The notes under the pieces: model-generated | What the model was told of the DNA's origin: nothing | What the model saw: only the letters and a program-made list of their open reading frames with translations | Databases searched by the model: none | Program-made: the position numbers and the translations under genes | Assembly (NCBI GenBank): GCA_903916255.1 | Contig: CAIWVW010000087.1 | Span: 1 to 45,715, forward strand | Length of the DNA stretch: 45,715 nucleotides | Origin: an uncultured Bacteroidota bacterium | Lineage (GTDB): Bacteria; Bacteroidota; Bacteroidia; JABEUT01 | Reading direction: 5' to 3' | Shown here: positions 24,525 through 32,295 of the stretch, in pieces | Position numbering within the stretch: position 1 is the stretch's first letter | Layout: every line of letters starts with the position of its first letter

Positions 24525-25559
24525 ATGAAAATAGAGGAACATATATCGGAACTGTTATTTGAACACGATTGCGTCATAGTGCCTGATTTTGGAGGCTTTG
24601 TATGTAACTATTCACCTGCCAATATTGACCCGGTAAAGCATCTTTTCGAGCCTCCGGCTAAGCGCATCCTCTTTAATAAAGGCCTCACCCGCAACGACGG
24701 ATTGCTGGCGCATCATATTTCCGGCAAATTTAAAATGCCTTATGCCGAGGCGTTAAATGCAATATCTAAAGAAGTAACCCGCTATAAGCAAGACATTGGA
24801 AAGGACAAGCGTCTTACCCTTGATAATATTGGGCTTCTGTATGTAGATGAAAGAGGCAACATTATCTTCCAGCAGGATAATAAACTGAATTACTTAGCCG
24901 ATTCATTCGGGCTTTCCGCTTTCTACCACTTGCCAATTGCTGAAAAAGAAAAAACCGAACAAGAAGCCGCTGTAATACCTATTTACAATGAGCGTAAAAA
25001 GGAACGCACCTATGTGGCAGCCGCTGTGATAGCGGTATTAGTGGTTTCAGCATTCTTCTTCAACATTCTGGAAAAGCAAACCAATATGCGCTTCTCCAGT
25101 TTCAATTTCTTCAACAGAAAGGAAGCGGCGCAATATGTTTATTCCCCCTCACGATATAAACCATTGCCAACAGAAGTTACTTCCCAACCTTTCCATACGG
25201 TAGTTTCGGATGCTCCTAAAACAGTAATGGCGTCGGCACCTGTAGCGGTCCCAACCCCTGTAACACCTAAAACAGCAGCCGTATCTACAAAAACTGTTCC
25301 TGTTACCAATAATAGCATAACTACTGTTTCAAATTCCAAATACTTAATTATTGTAGGTAGTTTCAGTATTAAGGAAAATGCTGACAACCTTATTGCCGAA
25401 TTCAGCAAACAGAATTTACATCTTTCAATTGTCGGCAGAAACCCTGCCGGATTATATATGGTAGGCTATGGCAATTTCCAAACGCATGATGCAGCCATTG
25501 CTGAACGGGAAAACTTCAGCAAGAAGTTTGGTAAAGATTCCTGGATAAAAAGTAACTAG
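24525..25559 (+). CDS. HU-CCDC81-type domain and SPOR domain membrane protein
   Basis: A 344-residue single-pass protein. Residues ~1-125 form a prokaryotic HU/CCDC81-like domain (ISELLFEHDCVIVPDFGGF, then a FNKGLTRNDGLLAHHI segment). A basic stretch, KKER, precedes a membrane helix at ~164-184 (TYVAAAVIAVLVVSAFFF). A Pro/Thr/Val-rich periplasmic linker spans ~200-265. A C-terminal SPOR domain lies at ~268-344 (YLIIVGSFSIKENADNLI, GLYMVGYGNFQTHDAA). SPOR domains bind denuded septal peptidoglycan, so this protein probably localises to the division site with its HU-like part in the cytoplasm. The start was chosen from the promoter and the conserved MKIEEHISELL beginning. Confidence 0.85.
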   Translation: MKIEEHISELLFEHDCVIVPDFGGFVCNYSPANIDPVKHLFEPPAKRILFNKGLTRNDGLLAHHISGKFKMPYAEALNAISKEVTRYKQDIGKDKRLTLDNIGLLYVDERGNIIFQQDNKLNYLADSFGLSAFYHLPIAEKEKTEQEAAVIPIYNERKKERTYVAAAVIAVLVVSAFFFNILEKQTNMRFSSFNFFNRKEAAQYVYSPSRYKPLPTEVTSQPFHTVVSDAPKTVMASAPVAVPTPVTPKTAAVSTKTVPVTNNSITTVSNSKYLIIVGSFSIKENADNLIAEFSKQNLHLSIVGRNPAGLYMVGYGNFQTHDAAIAERENFSKKFGKDSWIKSN

Positions 25560-25581
25560 TCGGAGCCCGACTGGCAATTAT
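25557..25581 (+). repeat. Stop-codon hairpin repeat, copy 1
   Basis: It starts at the TAG stop of the HU-SPOR gene and reads TAGTCGGAGCCCGACTGGCA then ATTAT. The stem AGTCGG/CCGACT is closed by an AGC loop. Near-identical copies sit at the stop codons of murA (42437) and of the lipoprotein at 33448. It is probably an mRNA 3'-end hairpin, although the downstream tract is only weakly T-rich. Confidence 0.7.
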
Positions 25582-25612
25582 TTAAAGCCATTATATATAT
25601 TTAGGATGGGGA

Positions 25613-26719
25613 TTAATTATCCCTACGTCTTCTGTTATTATTCCGGCCTTTATTATTATTGCTTTTTAATTGCTTAGGGCCACCAACCACATATCCCACT
25701 TCTTTTTCTTTTGCCATTTCCAGTTTCATATCTTCAATGGTTTCGGGCTTTTTGCCTTTCTGGTTCATATCAATAATGGCCTTTACACGTTCTACTGATA
25801 GTGGTATAAAGTTTTCGGGAGCATCGAGATAAGTATACCAAATGGTGCGTTTAAAAATATCTGTCTTTTGATGAACGGCTCGACCCTTTTGCGAATCTAA
25901 ATCCATTGTTTGCGGAAAATCTTTCAGCGCATCCATGTAGGAATCTAATTCATAATTGAGGCAGCATTTTAATTTGCCGCATTGTCCCGCTAACTTAACA
26001 GGATTCAGTGCAAGTTGCTGGTAACGGGCAGCAGTAGTACTTACCGAACGAAAATCCGTTAACCAAGTAGAACAACAAAGTTCAAGTCCGCAGGAACCAA
26101 TACCGCCAAGGCGGCCTGCCTCCTGCCGTTCGCCTATTTGCCACATTTGTATGCGCAGGCGGAATTCTGAACTATATGCTTTGATTAACTCCCGAAAATC
26201 GACCCTGCCCGGAGCTGTATAATAAAAGGATGCCTGCGATTTGTCCGCCTGTATTTCCACATCGTTAATTTTCATGTCGAGCTTCATATTGGTGGCATGT
26301 GTGCGCGCCCTTACTATGATGCTCTTTTCAAGCTCCTGAACTTCCTTCCACCTGTCGATATCATTCGGGGTCGATTTCCTTAAAATATTCCTTATACTTG
26401 AATCGTCTTCCGACATTTTTTTCTTTTTCAGTTGCAATCTGGCTGTTTCTCCGGCAACGGAAACAACTCCCACATCAAAGCCGGTAACACCTTCTACAGT
26501 AACAATGTTACCCTGTAGCAATTGCAAATTATTACGGTTCCTGAAAAACTCCTTTCGGCTGTTTTTAAAGCGTACTTCTACAATATCGAAAGGCTTTTGC
26601 CCGTTTGGAAGCTCCATATTGGCAAGCCAGTCGAACACGTTCATTTTATTGCAGCCACCACTGCTGCAGCCACCTTCGCTACTGCCTCCCCTACCCGTTG
26701 AACATCCACTACACGCCAT
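25613..26719 (-). CDS. PSP1 C-terminal domain protein, RicT-like
   Basis: A 368-residue protein. Residues 1-25 are Gly/Ser/Cys-rich with Cys at 3, 6, 18 and 23 (MACSGCSTGRGG, GGCSSGGC). A PSP1 domain follows at ~40-290, containing the family Cys motifs GSCGLELCCSTWL and CGKLKCCLNYE. The last ~30 residues are a Lys/Asn/Arg tail. In Bacillus subtilis the relative RicT (YaaT) works with RicA and RicF in an iron-sulfur-bound complex that promotes RNase Y-dependent RNA maturation. A similar RNA role here is inference, since no RicA/RicF partner is visible. The family call is firm. Confidence 0.88.
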   Translation of the reverse strand: MACSGCSTGRGGSSEGGCSSGGCNKMNVFDWLANMELPNGQKPFDIVEVRFKNSRKEFFRNRNNLQLLQGNIVTVEGVTGFDVGVVSVAGETARLQLKKKKMSEDDSSIRNILRKSTPNDIDRWKEVQELEKSIIVRARTHATNMKLDMKINDVEIQADKSQASFYYTAPGRVDFRELIKAYSSEFRLRIQMWQIGERQEAGRLGGIGSCGLELCCSTWLTDFRSVSTTAARYQQLALNPVKLAGQCGKLKCCLNYELDSYMDALKDFPQTMDLDSQKGRAVHQKTDIFKRTIWYTYLDAPENFIPLSVERVKAIIDMNQKGKKPETIEDMKLEMAKEKEVGYVVGGPKQLKSNNNKGRNNNRRRRDN

Positions 26720-26766
26720 AATCAGTTAAAAGTATAAAGATAAAAGTTCGTAAAGTCTATTGCAAT

Positions 26767-26839
26767 CGTCATTGCGAGGAACGAAGCAATCTCAATTATA
26801 ACTTTATTAACAGGGATTGATTCGTTCCTCGCAATGACG
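26767..26839. repeat. Dispersed palindromic repeat, CATTGCGAGGAACGAAGCAATC type
   Basis: Left arm 26767-26791 and right arm 26815-26839 are 25 bases each with one mismatch; the outer 19 bases are perfect (CGTCATTGCGAGGAACGAA). The 23-base centre is AT-rich. It occupies the gap between the RicT-like gene and the barrel gene (26720-26894). It belongs to the same family as 33331-33414 and 43751-43830. Confidence 0.88.
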
Positions 26840-26894
26840 GATACGCAAAGGTATTAATTCGGCCCGATTACAGGCTTTATGAGCGGCAAAAAAA

Positions 26895-28184
26895 TTAAAA
26901 CCCGAAATTAAGATTATAACTATTCGGGCTGAATCGGGGGTTTACAATATTATTGTAGATGGAACCAAAGCTGTACTTAATACCAACAAAGAAATAGTAT
27001 TGGTAAGGGGTAGGCAGGGCTTTTGTGCTTAACAGAATTTGGGCTTCCGTAGCCCCATCGGCGGGCAAGTATATTTCGTTGTTTACAATGGATGCAGAAC
27101 CACCTACAGCGAGCGTGAAGCCCTCAAACAGATTGAGGCTGAACCCGGTGGAAAAGGTAAGGTTATTCTTTGAAAAATCATAAAAATAATTTGAGCCATC
27201 CAGCGAAAGAAAAAGCGAACCCCATGGTTCTTTGAAATTAACCGATGCAAGTAATTCCTGCCCTAAATAAAACGTATGGGTTTTGCCGTAGATGGTGGAA
27301 TCCTCATATCTTGAATTTTCAAAAGTGAAATAATAAAGCAGGCGGAAGAGCTTATGCGTAGCCTGACTGTATGGAAAGATGGAGTATTCGAATCCCGGTT
27401 GCAATTTTTCCTGATGTTCAATATTATTAAATGTACTGTTGGTTTCAGTAGCGTTTATACCCCACGAAAAATGTTCAGTCATGCTTTTTACATAAAGCCC
27501 GTTAAAGGTTGCAGATTGCGATATGCTTTTAATGGTGGAATCGGGTGAAATGATATAATAACCATAATTATAGCCTATATTAACGCCAAGGCTAACTTTC
27601 CAGTCAGGTGTAACTTTGCTAGCCTGCAACACTCCATTAACATTGGTTGTTCCGGTAAGTTGCTGCCCGTTAAAATTCCCATACCCCCCGCATGTAAATA
27701 CCCACGATTTCCATTTATCAAGTGCCGGGTTAACATTTACCTGGTTGGAAGTGTGGGCTGTATCTTTTGTAAAGGAAATATTTAATTTACTGGCATAGGA
27801 TGTTTTTGCAATGTATCGTGTAAGTCCAAGTTTTATGGTCTGTGCAACTCCCTTTCGTGTTAAATCATCTGTCGCAAATGAGGTAGCATTGTACCGTAAT
27901 GTGTCATTTTGTCCCGCAAATTTTTGCTGCCCCTTAAATACAAAGGTGTACTCCGTACCTCCGCTGCCCGTTTGCAGGGAAGATACTATTATATCTACCT
28001 GTGCTTCCATCCGGTCGCGCACATAATCAATAAACGTCAATTCGGTCCTCAAGTAATCCATATCGCAATAGCTGCAATCTAAAAACACCTTTAACGCATA
28101 GCTGTTTTTGCCGCTGTCGGGGTTGGTTTGCGAGCTGGCGCTTAATCCAATCAATGTAAATAAAAGTAGACAGAATTTCCGCAT
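26895..28184 (-). CDS. Secreted protein with N-terminal Cys-containing domain and C-terminal beta-barrel, unnamed
   Basis: A 429-residue protein with a signal peptide (residues 1-18, LIGLSASSQ). Residues ~25-130 form a compact domain with FLDCSYCDMDYLRTEL, then FIDYVRDRMEAQVDIIVSS, TGSGGTEYTFVF and TDDLTRKGVAQTIKLGL. Such a layout is reminiscent of the alpha/beta domains found before barrels in periplasmic proteins. Residues ~150-429 alternate strands and tight turns, ending SPNSYNLNFGF with terminal Phe, as in outer-membrane barrels. I recognise this as a conserved Bacteroidota protein but know no name or role for it. It is monocistronic. Confidence 0.72.
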   Translation of the reverse strand: MRKFCLLLFTLIGLSASSQTNPDSGKNSYALKVFLDCSYCDMDYLRTELTFIDYVRDRMEAQVDIIVSSLQTGSGGTEYTFVFKGQQKFAGQNDTLRYNATSFATDDLTRKGVAQTIKLGLTRYIAKTSYASKLNISFTKDTAHTSNQVNVNPALDKWKSWVFTCGGYGNFNGQQLTGTTNVNGVLQASKVTPDWKVSLGVNIGYNYGYYIISPDSTIKSISQSATFNGLYVKSMTEHFSWGINATETNSTFNNIEHQEKLQPGFEYSIFPYSQATHKLFRLLYYFTFENSRYEDSTIYGKTHTFYLGQELLASVNFKEPWGSLFLSLDGSNYFYDFSKNNLTFSTGFSLNLFEGFTLAVGGSASIVNNEIYLPADGATEAQILLSTKALPTPYQYYFFVGIKYSFGSIYNNIVNPRFSPNSYNLNFGF

Positions 28185-28288
28185 AAATTCTATTAATTAT
28201 CCGCTTGACGTATGAATGGGCTGAATAGTTACAGTAAATTAAAAGAAAAGAATTTTACAAAGTGGTTTTATTAACTTCCTTTAACAAA

Positions 28289-28433
28289 TATTTATTTCTT
28301 TTCTACTCATCCCCCACCCCTTCTCTATAAAATAGAGAAGGGGCAAATACAAAACAATTACAATATGACTTTCCCTCTCTCTGCAAGCAGAGAGGGGTGC
28401 AGGGGTGGTAAATGTATTTATTTCTTTTCTACT
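28289..28433. mobile_element. MITE-like palindromic element with 19-base direct repeats
   Basis: A 107-base element (28308-28414) lies between two identical 19-base direct repeats (TATTTATTTCTTTTCTACT at 28289-28307 and 28415-28433). The second repeat is the last codons and stop of the GT39 gene, so the first is a duplicate of coding sequence. Inside are 8-base terminal inverted repeats (CCACCCCT at 28314-28321 against AGGGGTGG at 28401-28408), a perfect 11-base hairpin (28317-28343, CCCCTTCTCTA arms) and a second hairpin (28374-28397). It has no coding capacity. Confidence 0.75.
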
Positions 28434-30130
28434 GTTCTTTCCAAAAAAACAAATCCGTTTTTCCGATAAAGTTCTTTTAGTTGAGGATACCATTTTTCCC
28501 AATCTGCAGCATTATTTACTTTGCAAACAAAATAAACAGGCTTATCTATATCGCCTTTCAGCAGCCAATCCTGGTCGGTACTATTTACATTGGGGTTCGG
28601 CTGTTCATCCGAATAAAAAAAGTGGGCATAGCTTTTAAAACCGATAGTTGTAACATATACATCCTTGCCCTTCAAACTTTGGTAAAAGTCAATAGCGGCT
28701 TGTTGGCTAAGCAGTTCTATCTTTGGGGTAATTACTGCCAGTGCAAGGTTTGTAGAAATAAGGCTGCCGAAAAACATAGTCAATATTCCTCGTTTAATTT
28801 TGCCTTTATGAAGAAATATAATAGAAGCTATTAAAGTAATAAGTAAAAATAATCCCAAAAGGCAATCTGCATATGACCAATGAATGCCTGCTTCTAAATT
28901 AGCTGCCGCAAAAGGATCTTTCAGGATGCCGCTATGTATTATGGCCTGTGCGTTCATTCCGGCAATAGGCAAGCCAATCAAAGCAATGGCAATCAATCCA
29001 CCGGTAATACATAATCCCCAACTCATCCATTTCCGCCACTTCACTTCGCCATCCATCAAATTGCTCATGGCTAAAGCGGCAAAATAGGTAAGCGGATAAT
29101 AACAAAGCGAGGAATAGTGAATGATTTTGGTCTTTACAATAGAGAATAAAATTAACGTTACCCAAAATAATAGGCCCATCCACAATGATATTTCCCGCCC
29201 TTTCTCATCGTCTTTCATTTCCGAACTCATACCCCTGAATGCAAATATGGAGGCGGGAAAGCAGCCTATCAGCAAAATAATTACATGAAAATAAAAAGGC
29301 CCGCCATGCCCGGCATCTTCTGTTTTAAAAAGCCGGATTTGGTAATTGATGAATTGCATAATTACATCGCTGTGGCCGGTAATAACTTCAGCAAAAAACC
29401 ACAATCCGCCTGAGAATATAAGCACTATTGCAAAGAGAGATAACTCTCCAAAACTTAAAACAGCTCTTCTCTTTTCAATAAACCAATAAATGATAAAACA
29501 GAGTGAAAAAATAAGCAAGGCTACGGGCCCTTTGGTAATAATTGCAAGGCCCAGCAGGAATGCGGAGAGTACAATAAAAAGATTGGATTTCCCCACTACT
29601 AATTGCTTTTTCTGCATTTGTACACGCATAAAAAAGTAAACACTTGTGAAGATAAAAAAGTTGAACCAGGGGTCAATGATACCCGATTTAAAATAGAAAT
29701 GTGGCAACAAGGAGCCGGCATACGCCAATACCCATAATAGCCCGAAACGGCTGTCTTTAACAAGTGTTCCTATTTTATACAAAACCACCAAAGTGGCAAT
29801 TCCGCAGATGGCGTTGGGCAAGCGTGCCGCATAATCACTAACCCCTAAAATATTCATGCAAAGGGCCTGCATCCATATAAAAAGTGGTGGTTTTTCCCAA
29901 AATGGCTGATAGTTTATAGTGACTAAAAAATACTTTTTTACAACCAGCATTTCGCGGGCACATTCTGCAAAGTTTATTTCATCCCAATCAAATAAATGCA
30001 CCTTGCCAAGAAATGGCAGGAAGAGCAAAGCCCCTGCCAATGCAATAAGATAGGGCATATATTTCTTCTGCCCCAAAGTCCGCCTAAGGCGGGTTTGGGG
30101 CAGATTTGTTATTGATGGATCAGCACTCAT
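28418..30130 (-). CDS. Glycosyltransferase family 39 / ArnT-like membrane glycosyltransferase
   Basis: A 570-residue polytopic membrane protein with about eleven hydrophobic helices over residues ~28-440. It uses a polyprenyl-phosphate sugar donor in this family. The first outer loop has the acidic catalytic motif HLFDWDEINFAECAREML near residues 47-65, and WEKPPLFIWMQAL follows, as in ArnT/PMT enzymes. Residues ~450-570 are a soluble C-terminal domain. Acceptor unknown; lipid A, glycan or protein are all possible. It starts 5 bases after DUF502 in the GlcD-DUF502-GT39 operon. A palindromic element abuts its stop codon. Confidence 0.87.
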   Translation of the reverse strand: MSADPSITNLPQTRLRRTLGQKKYMPYLIALAGALLFLPFLGKVHLFDWDEINFAECAREMLVVKKYFLVTINYQPFWEKPPLFIWMQALCMNILGVSDYAARLPNAICGIATLVVLYKIGTLVKDSRFGLLWVLAYAGSLLPHFYFKSGIIDPWFNFFIFTSVYFFMRVQMQKKQLVVGKSNLFIVLSAFLLGLAIITKGPVALLIFSLCFIIYWFIEKRRAVLSFGELSLFAIVLIFSGGLWFFAEVITGHSDVIMQFINYQIRLFKTEDAGHGGPFYFHVIILLIGCFPASIFAFRGMSSEMKDDEKGREISLWMGLLFWVTLILFSIVKTKIIHYSSLCYYPLTYFAALAMSNLMDGEVKWRKWMSWGLCITGGLIAIALIGLPIAGMNAQAIIHSGILKDPFAAANLEAGIHWSYADCLLGLFLLITLIASIIFLHKGKIKRGILTMFFGSLISTNLALAVITPKIELLSQQAAIDFYQSLKGKDVYVTTIGFKSYAHFFYSDEQPNPNVNSTDQDWLLKGDIDKPVYFVCKVNNAADWEKWYPQLKELYRKNGFVFLERTVEKK

Positions 30131-30135
30131 TCTAT

Positions 30136-30732
30136 TTAATCTACATGCGTTACACCGCCCGAAACTATAAACTTCATAGCTTCGGCAGCTGAAACATCCA
30201 ACGGCTGAACGCTGTCTTTGTGCATAATAACCAGCTTGCCGTTTAAGCCATAAGAGAAAGGCAAATAAACAGAAACCATTTCCCCTTGAATAGACATGCT
30301 TGATAAGTCAGTTTGTGTTACAAACCCTATTTGTTTAATGTCGTTGGCTTTATCAATCGTAACTAAAACAGGGCGGTTAAATTTCTTTTTATTTCCGATA
30401 AAAGCGGAGAAAAGGTCTTTAACGGCAGAGTATACCACACGTATGAATGGTACTCGTTCCACCACTTTTTCGCCCCTTACCAATACCGGTGTAAAGAATA
30501 TGGAAGCAGAAAGCCTACCTATTAAAAATATTAATAAAATGATACCAATGATTATAATGAATGGATCGAGATAGGGGTTAACTATTTTTGGAAAATGGAA
30601 AGTGGTATTAACGAATATAAATAACCTGTAAAAAACAAAAACCGTAATTACGGTAGGCGCTATCACTATCAGCCCTTGCGCAAAGTGGCTGATAAAGTTT
30701 TTTACTATCCTCGATTTTAATATTTTTTTCAT
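30136..30732 (-). CDS. DUF502 family membrane protein
   Basis: A 198-residue protein with two membrane helices near residues 14-35 and 52-74 and a beta-rich soluble part after ~80. The DUF502 features are FAQGLIVIAPTVITVFVFY at the first helix, and later FVTQTDL, MVSVYLPFSYGLNGKLVIM and the AMKFIVSGG end. Function is unknown in all bacteria I know of. It overlaps the upstream GlcD-type gene by four bases (ATGA), so the two are translationally coupled. Confidence 0.85.
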   Translation of the reverse strand: MKKILKSRIVKNFISHFAQGLIVIAPTVITVFVFYRLFIFVNTTFHFPKIVNPYLDPFIIIIGIILLIFLIGRLSASIFFTPVLVRGEKVVERVPFIRVVYSAVKDLFSAFIGNKKKFNRPVLVTIDKANDIKQIGFVTQTDLSSMSIQGEMVSVYLPFSYGLNGKLVIMHKDSVQPLDVSAAEAMKFIVSGGVTHVD

Positions 30733-32153
30733 AACCAGATTTTACCGGGGTTTAGAATTCCATTCGGGTCGAATACCGATTTTATCTGCTTCTGCAAGGA
30801 CCTTGATTTCTCCGTAAATGCAATATCCATATAGTCTTTTTGAACCCAACCTATGCCATGCTCGCCTGAAATGGTTCCGCCCAATTTTACACAAAGTTCA
30901 AATATTTCACGGATACCTTGCGGAAGTTTCACTTTCCAATCTTCGTCGCTCAAATTATTTTTAATAATATTCACATGCAGGTTGCCATCTCCGGCATGTC
31001 CATAACACACCGATTGAAAACCATATTTCCTGCCAATTTCTTTTACCCCAGCTAATAAAACGGGTAATTCCGCGCGGGGTACAACGGTATCTTCTTCTTT
31101 ATAAACAGAATGTGTTTTTACCGCTTCTGCCACACTACGGCGCATTTTCCACAATGCGTTTTTCTGTTCCTGCGATTCGGCAAAAAGTATTTCATCGCAT
31201 TCAAATTGTTGAAGCACTTCCATAATTTGTTCGCATTCCTTCATCAAAACATCGGGGTCGTTACCATCAACCTCTATAATTAAATGCGCCTGAATTTCTT
31301 TTTTATGGCTAACAGCTAACAGTTGTTGGCTGATAGCTGATGTATCTACATATTTCAACGCCCAGTCAATGGCATCGCGCTCTAAAAATTCCATCGCCGA
31401 TGGCGTAATACCTGCTCTGAATATTGCTGAAACAGCTTCACAGGCCTTAATCGCAGAAAAGAAGGGAGCCAGCATTAACAGGTTATGCTTAGGTAAGGGT
31501 ATCAACCTGAAAACTATTTTGGTAATAATACCAAGCGTGCCTTCACTGCCTGTAATTAGTTGCGTAAGGTTATAACCTGTAGAGTTTTTAAGCACATTGG
31601 CCCCCGTCCAAATGATTTCTCCTGTCGGCAAAACAACTTCCAAATTCAATACATAATCTTTCGTAACGCCATATTTCACAGCCTTGGGTCCGCCAGCACG
31701 TTCGGCCACATTTCCGCCTAAAAAGCAACTGCCTTTACTCGCCGGGTCGGGTGGGTAAAACAATCCTTTTTCCATTACCGTTTCCTGGAACACCTGGTTG
31801 ATTACGCCCGGCTCAACGGTGGCTTGCAGGTTCCTTTCATCAATATTCAATATTTTATTAAACCGTTCCATGGAGAGAACAATTCCGCCAAAAACGGGCA
31901 ATGCACCGCCGCTCAATCCGGTGCCTGCACCGCGGGGTGTGAGCGGGATATGCTCATCGTTACAAATTTTTAAAACCTTTGATATTTCTTCCGCTGTGCG
32001 GGGTTTGATAACTACCTGCGGTGGAAAGTTTAAGTCTTCGGTTTCATCATGGCCATAATGTTTTAACGAATCCATATCGGTAAGGACATATTCCTTCCCT
32101 GCAATCCCTATTAAAGATTCAACTATAGCCGGTGTTACTTTTTGGAATTCCAT
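30729..32153 (-). CDS. FAD-binding oxidoreductase, GlcD/D-lactate dehydrogenase type
   Basis: A 474-residue flavoprotein of the VAO/PCMH fold. The N-terminal FAD-binding_4 domain spans ~40-215 (VVIKPRTAEEISKVL, TPRGAGTGLSGGALPVFGG, and GSCFLGGNVAERAGGPKAVK). The C-terminal oxidase domain spans ~220-474 with CYGHAGDGNLHVN and GTISGEHGIGWVQK. The family oxidises D-2-hydroxy acids such as glycolate or D-lactate, passing electrons on. No GlcE/GlcF subunit is nearby, so a single-subunit D-lactate or D-2-hydroxyglutarate-type enzyme is plausible. First gene of a three-gene operon. Confidence 0.9.
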   Translation of the reverse strand: MEFQKVTPAIVESLIGIAGKEYVLTDMDSLKHYGHDETEDLNFPPQVVIKPRTAEEISKVLKICNDEHIPLTPRGAGTGLSGGALPVFGGIVLSMERFNKILNIDERNLQATVEPGVINQVFQETVMEKGLFYPPDPASKGSCFLGGNVAERAGGPKAVKYGVTKDYVLNLEVVLPTGEIIWTGANVLKNSTGYNLTQLITGSEGTLGIITKIVFRLIPLPKHNLLMLAPFFSAIKACEAVSAIFRAGITPSAMEFLERDAIDWALKYVDTSAISQQLLAVSHKKEIQAHLIIEVDGNDPDVLMKECEQIMEVLQQFECDEILFAESQEQKNALWKMRRSVAEAVKTHSVYKEEDTVVPRAELPVLLAGVKEIGRKYGFQSVCYGHAGDGNLHVNIIKNNLSDEDWKVKLPQGIREIFELCVKLGGTISGEHGIGWVQKDYMDIAFTEKSRSLQKQIKSVFDPNGILNPGKIWL

Positions 32154-32166
32154 AATTCTGATAATG

Positions 32167-32174
32167 CAAAATTA
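32167..32174 (-). promoter_or_regulatory. Bacteroidota-type -7 promoter element
   Basis: On the minus strand TAATTTTG matches TAnnTTTG and lies 13 bases before the ATG at 32153, so the operon transcript has a short leader. Confidence 0.45.
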
Positions 32175-32295
32175 GAAATGATTAGGAATAGCACTCCTTG
32201 TTTTATTTCCACTCAAAACATCTAAAAGGCCGATTTCCACTTAAAACACTTTAAAGGGCCTGAGAATGGCAGAGCAAATTGAGATATTATTACAT

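Noticed and set aside
28281-28502. 73-residue reverse-strand frame
   Set aside because: It reads through the palindromic element and the GT39 3' end in another frame; no start context or homology-like features.
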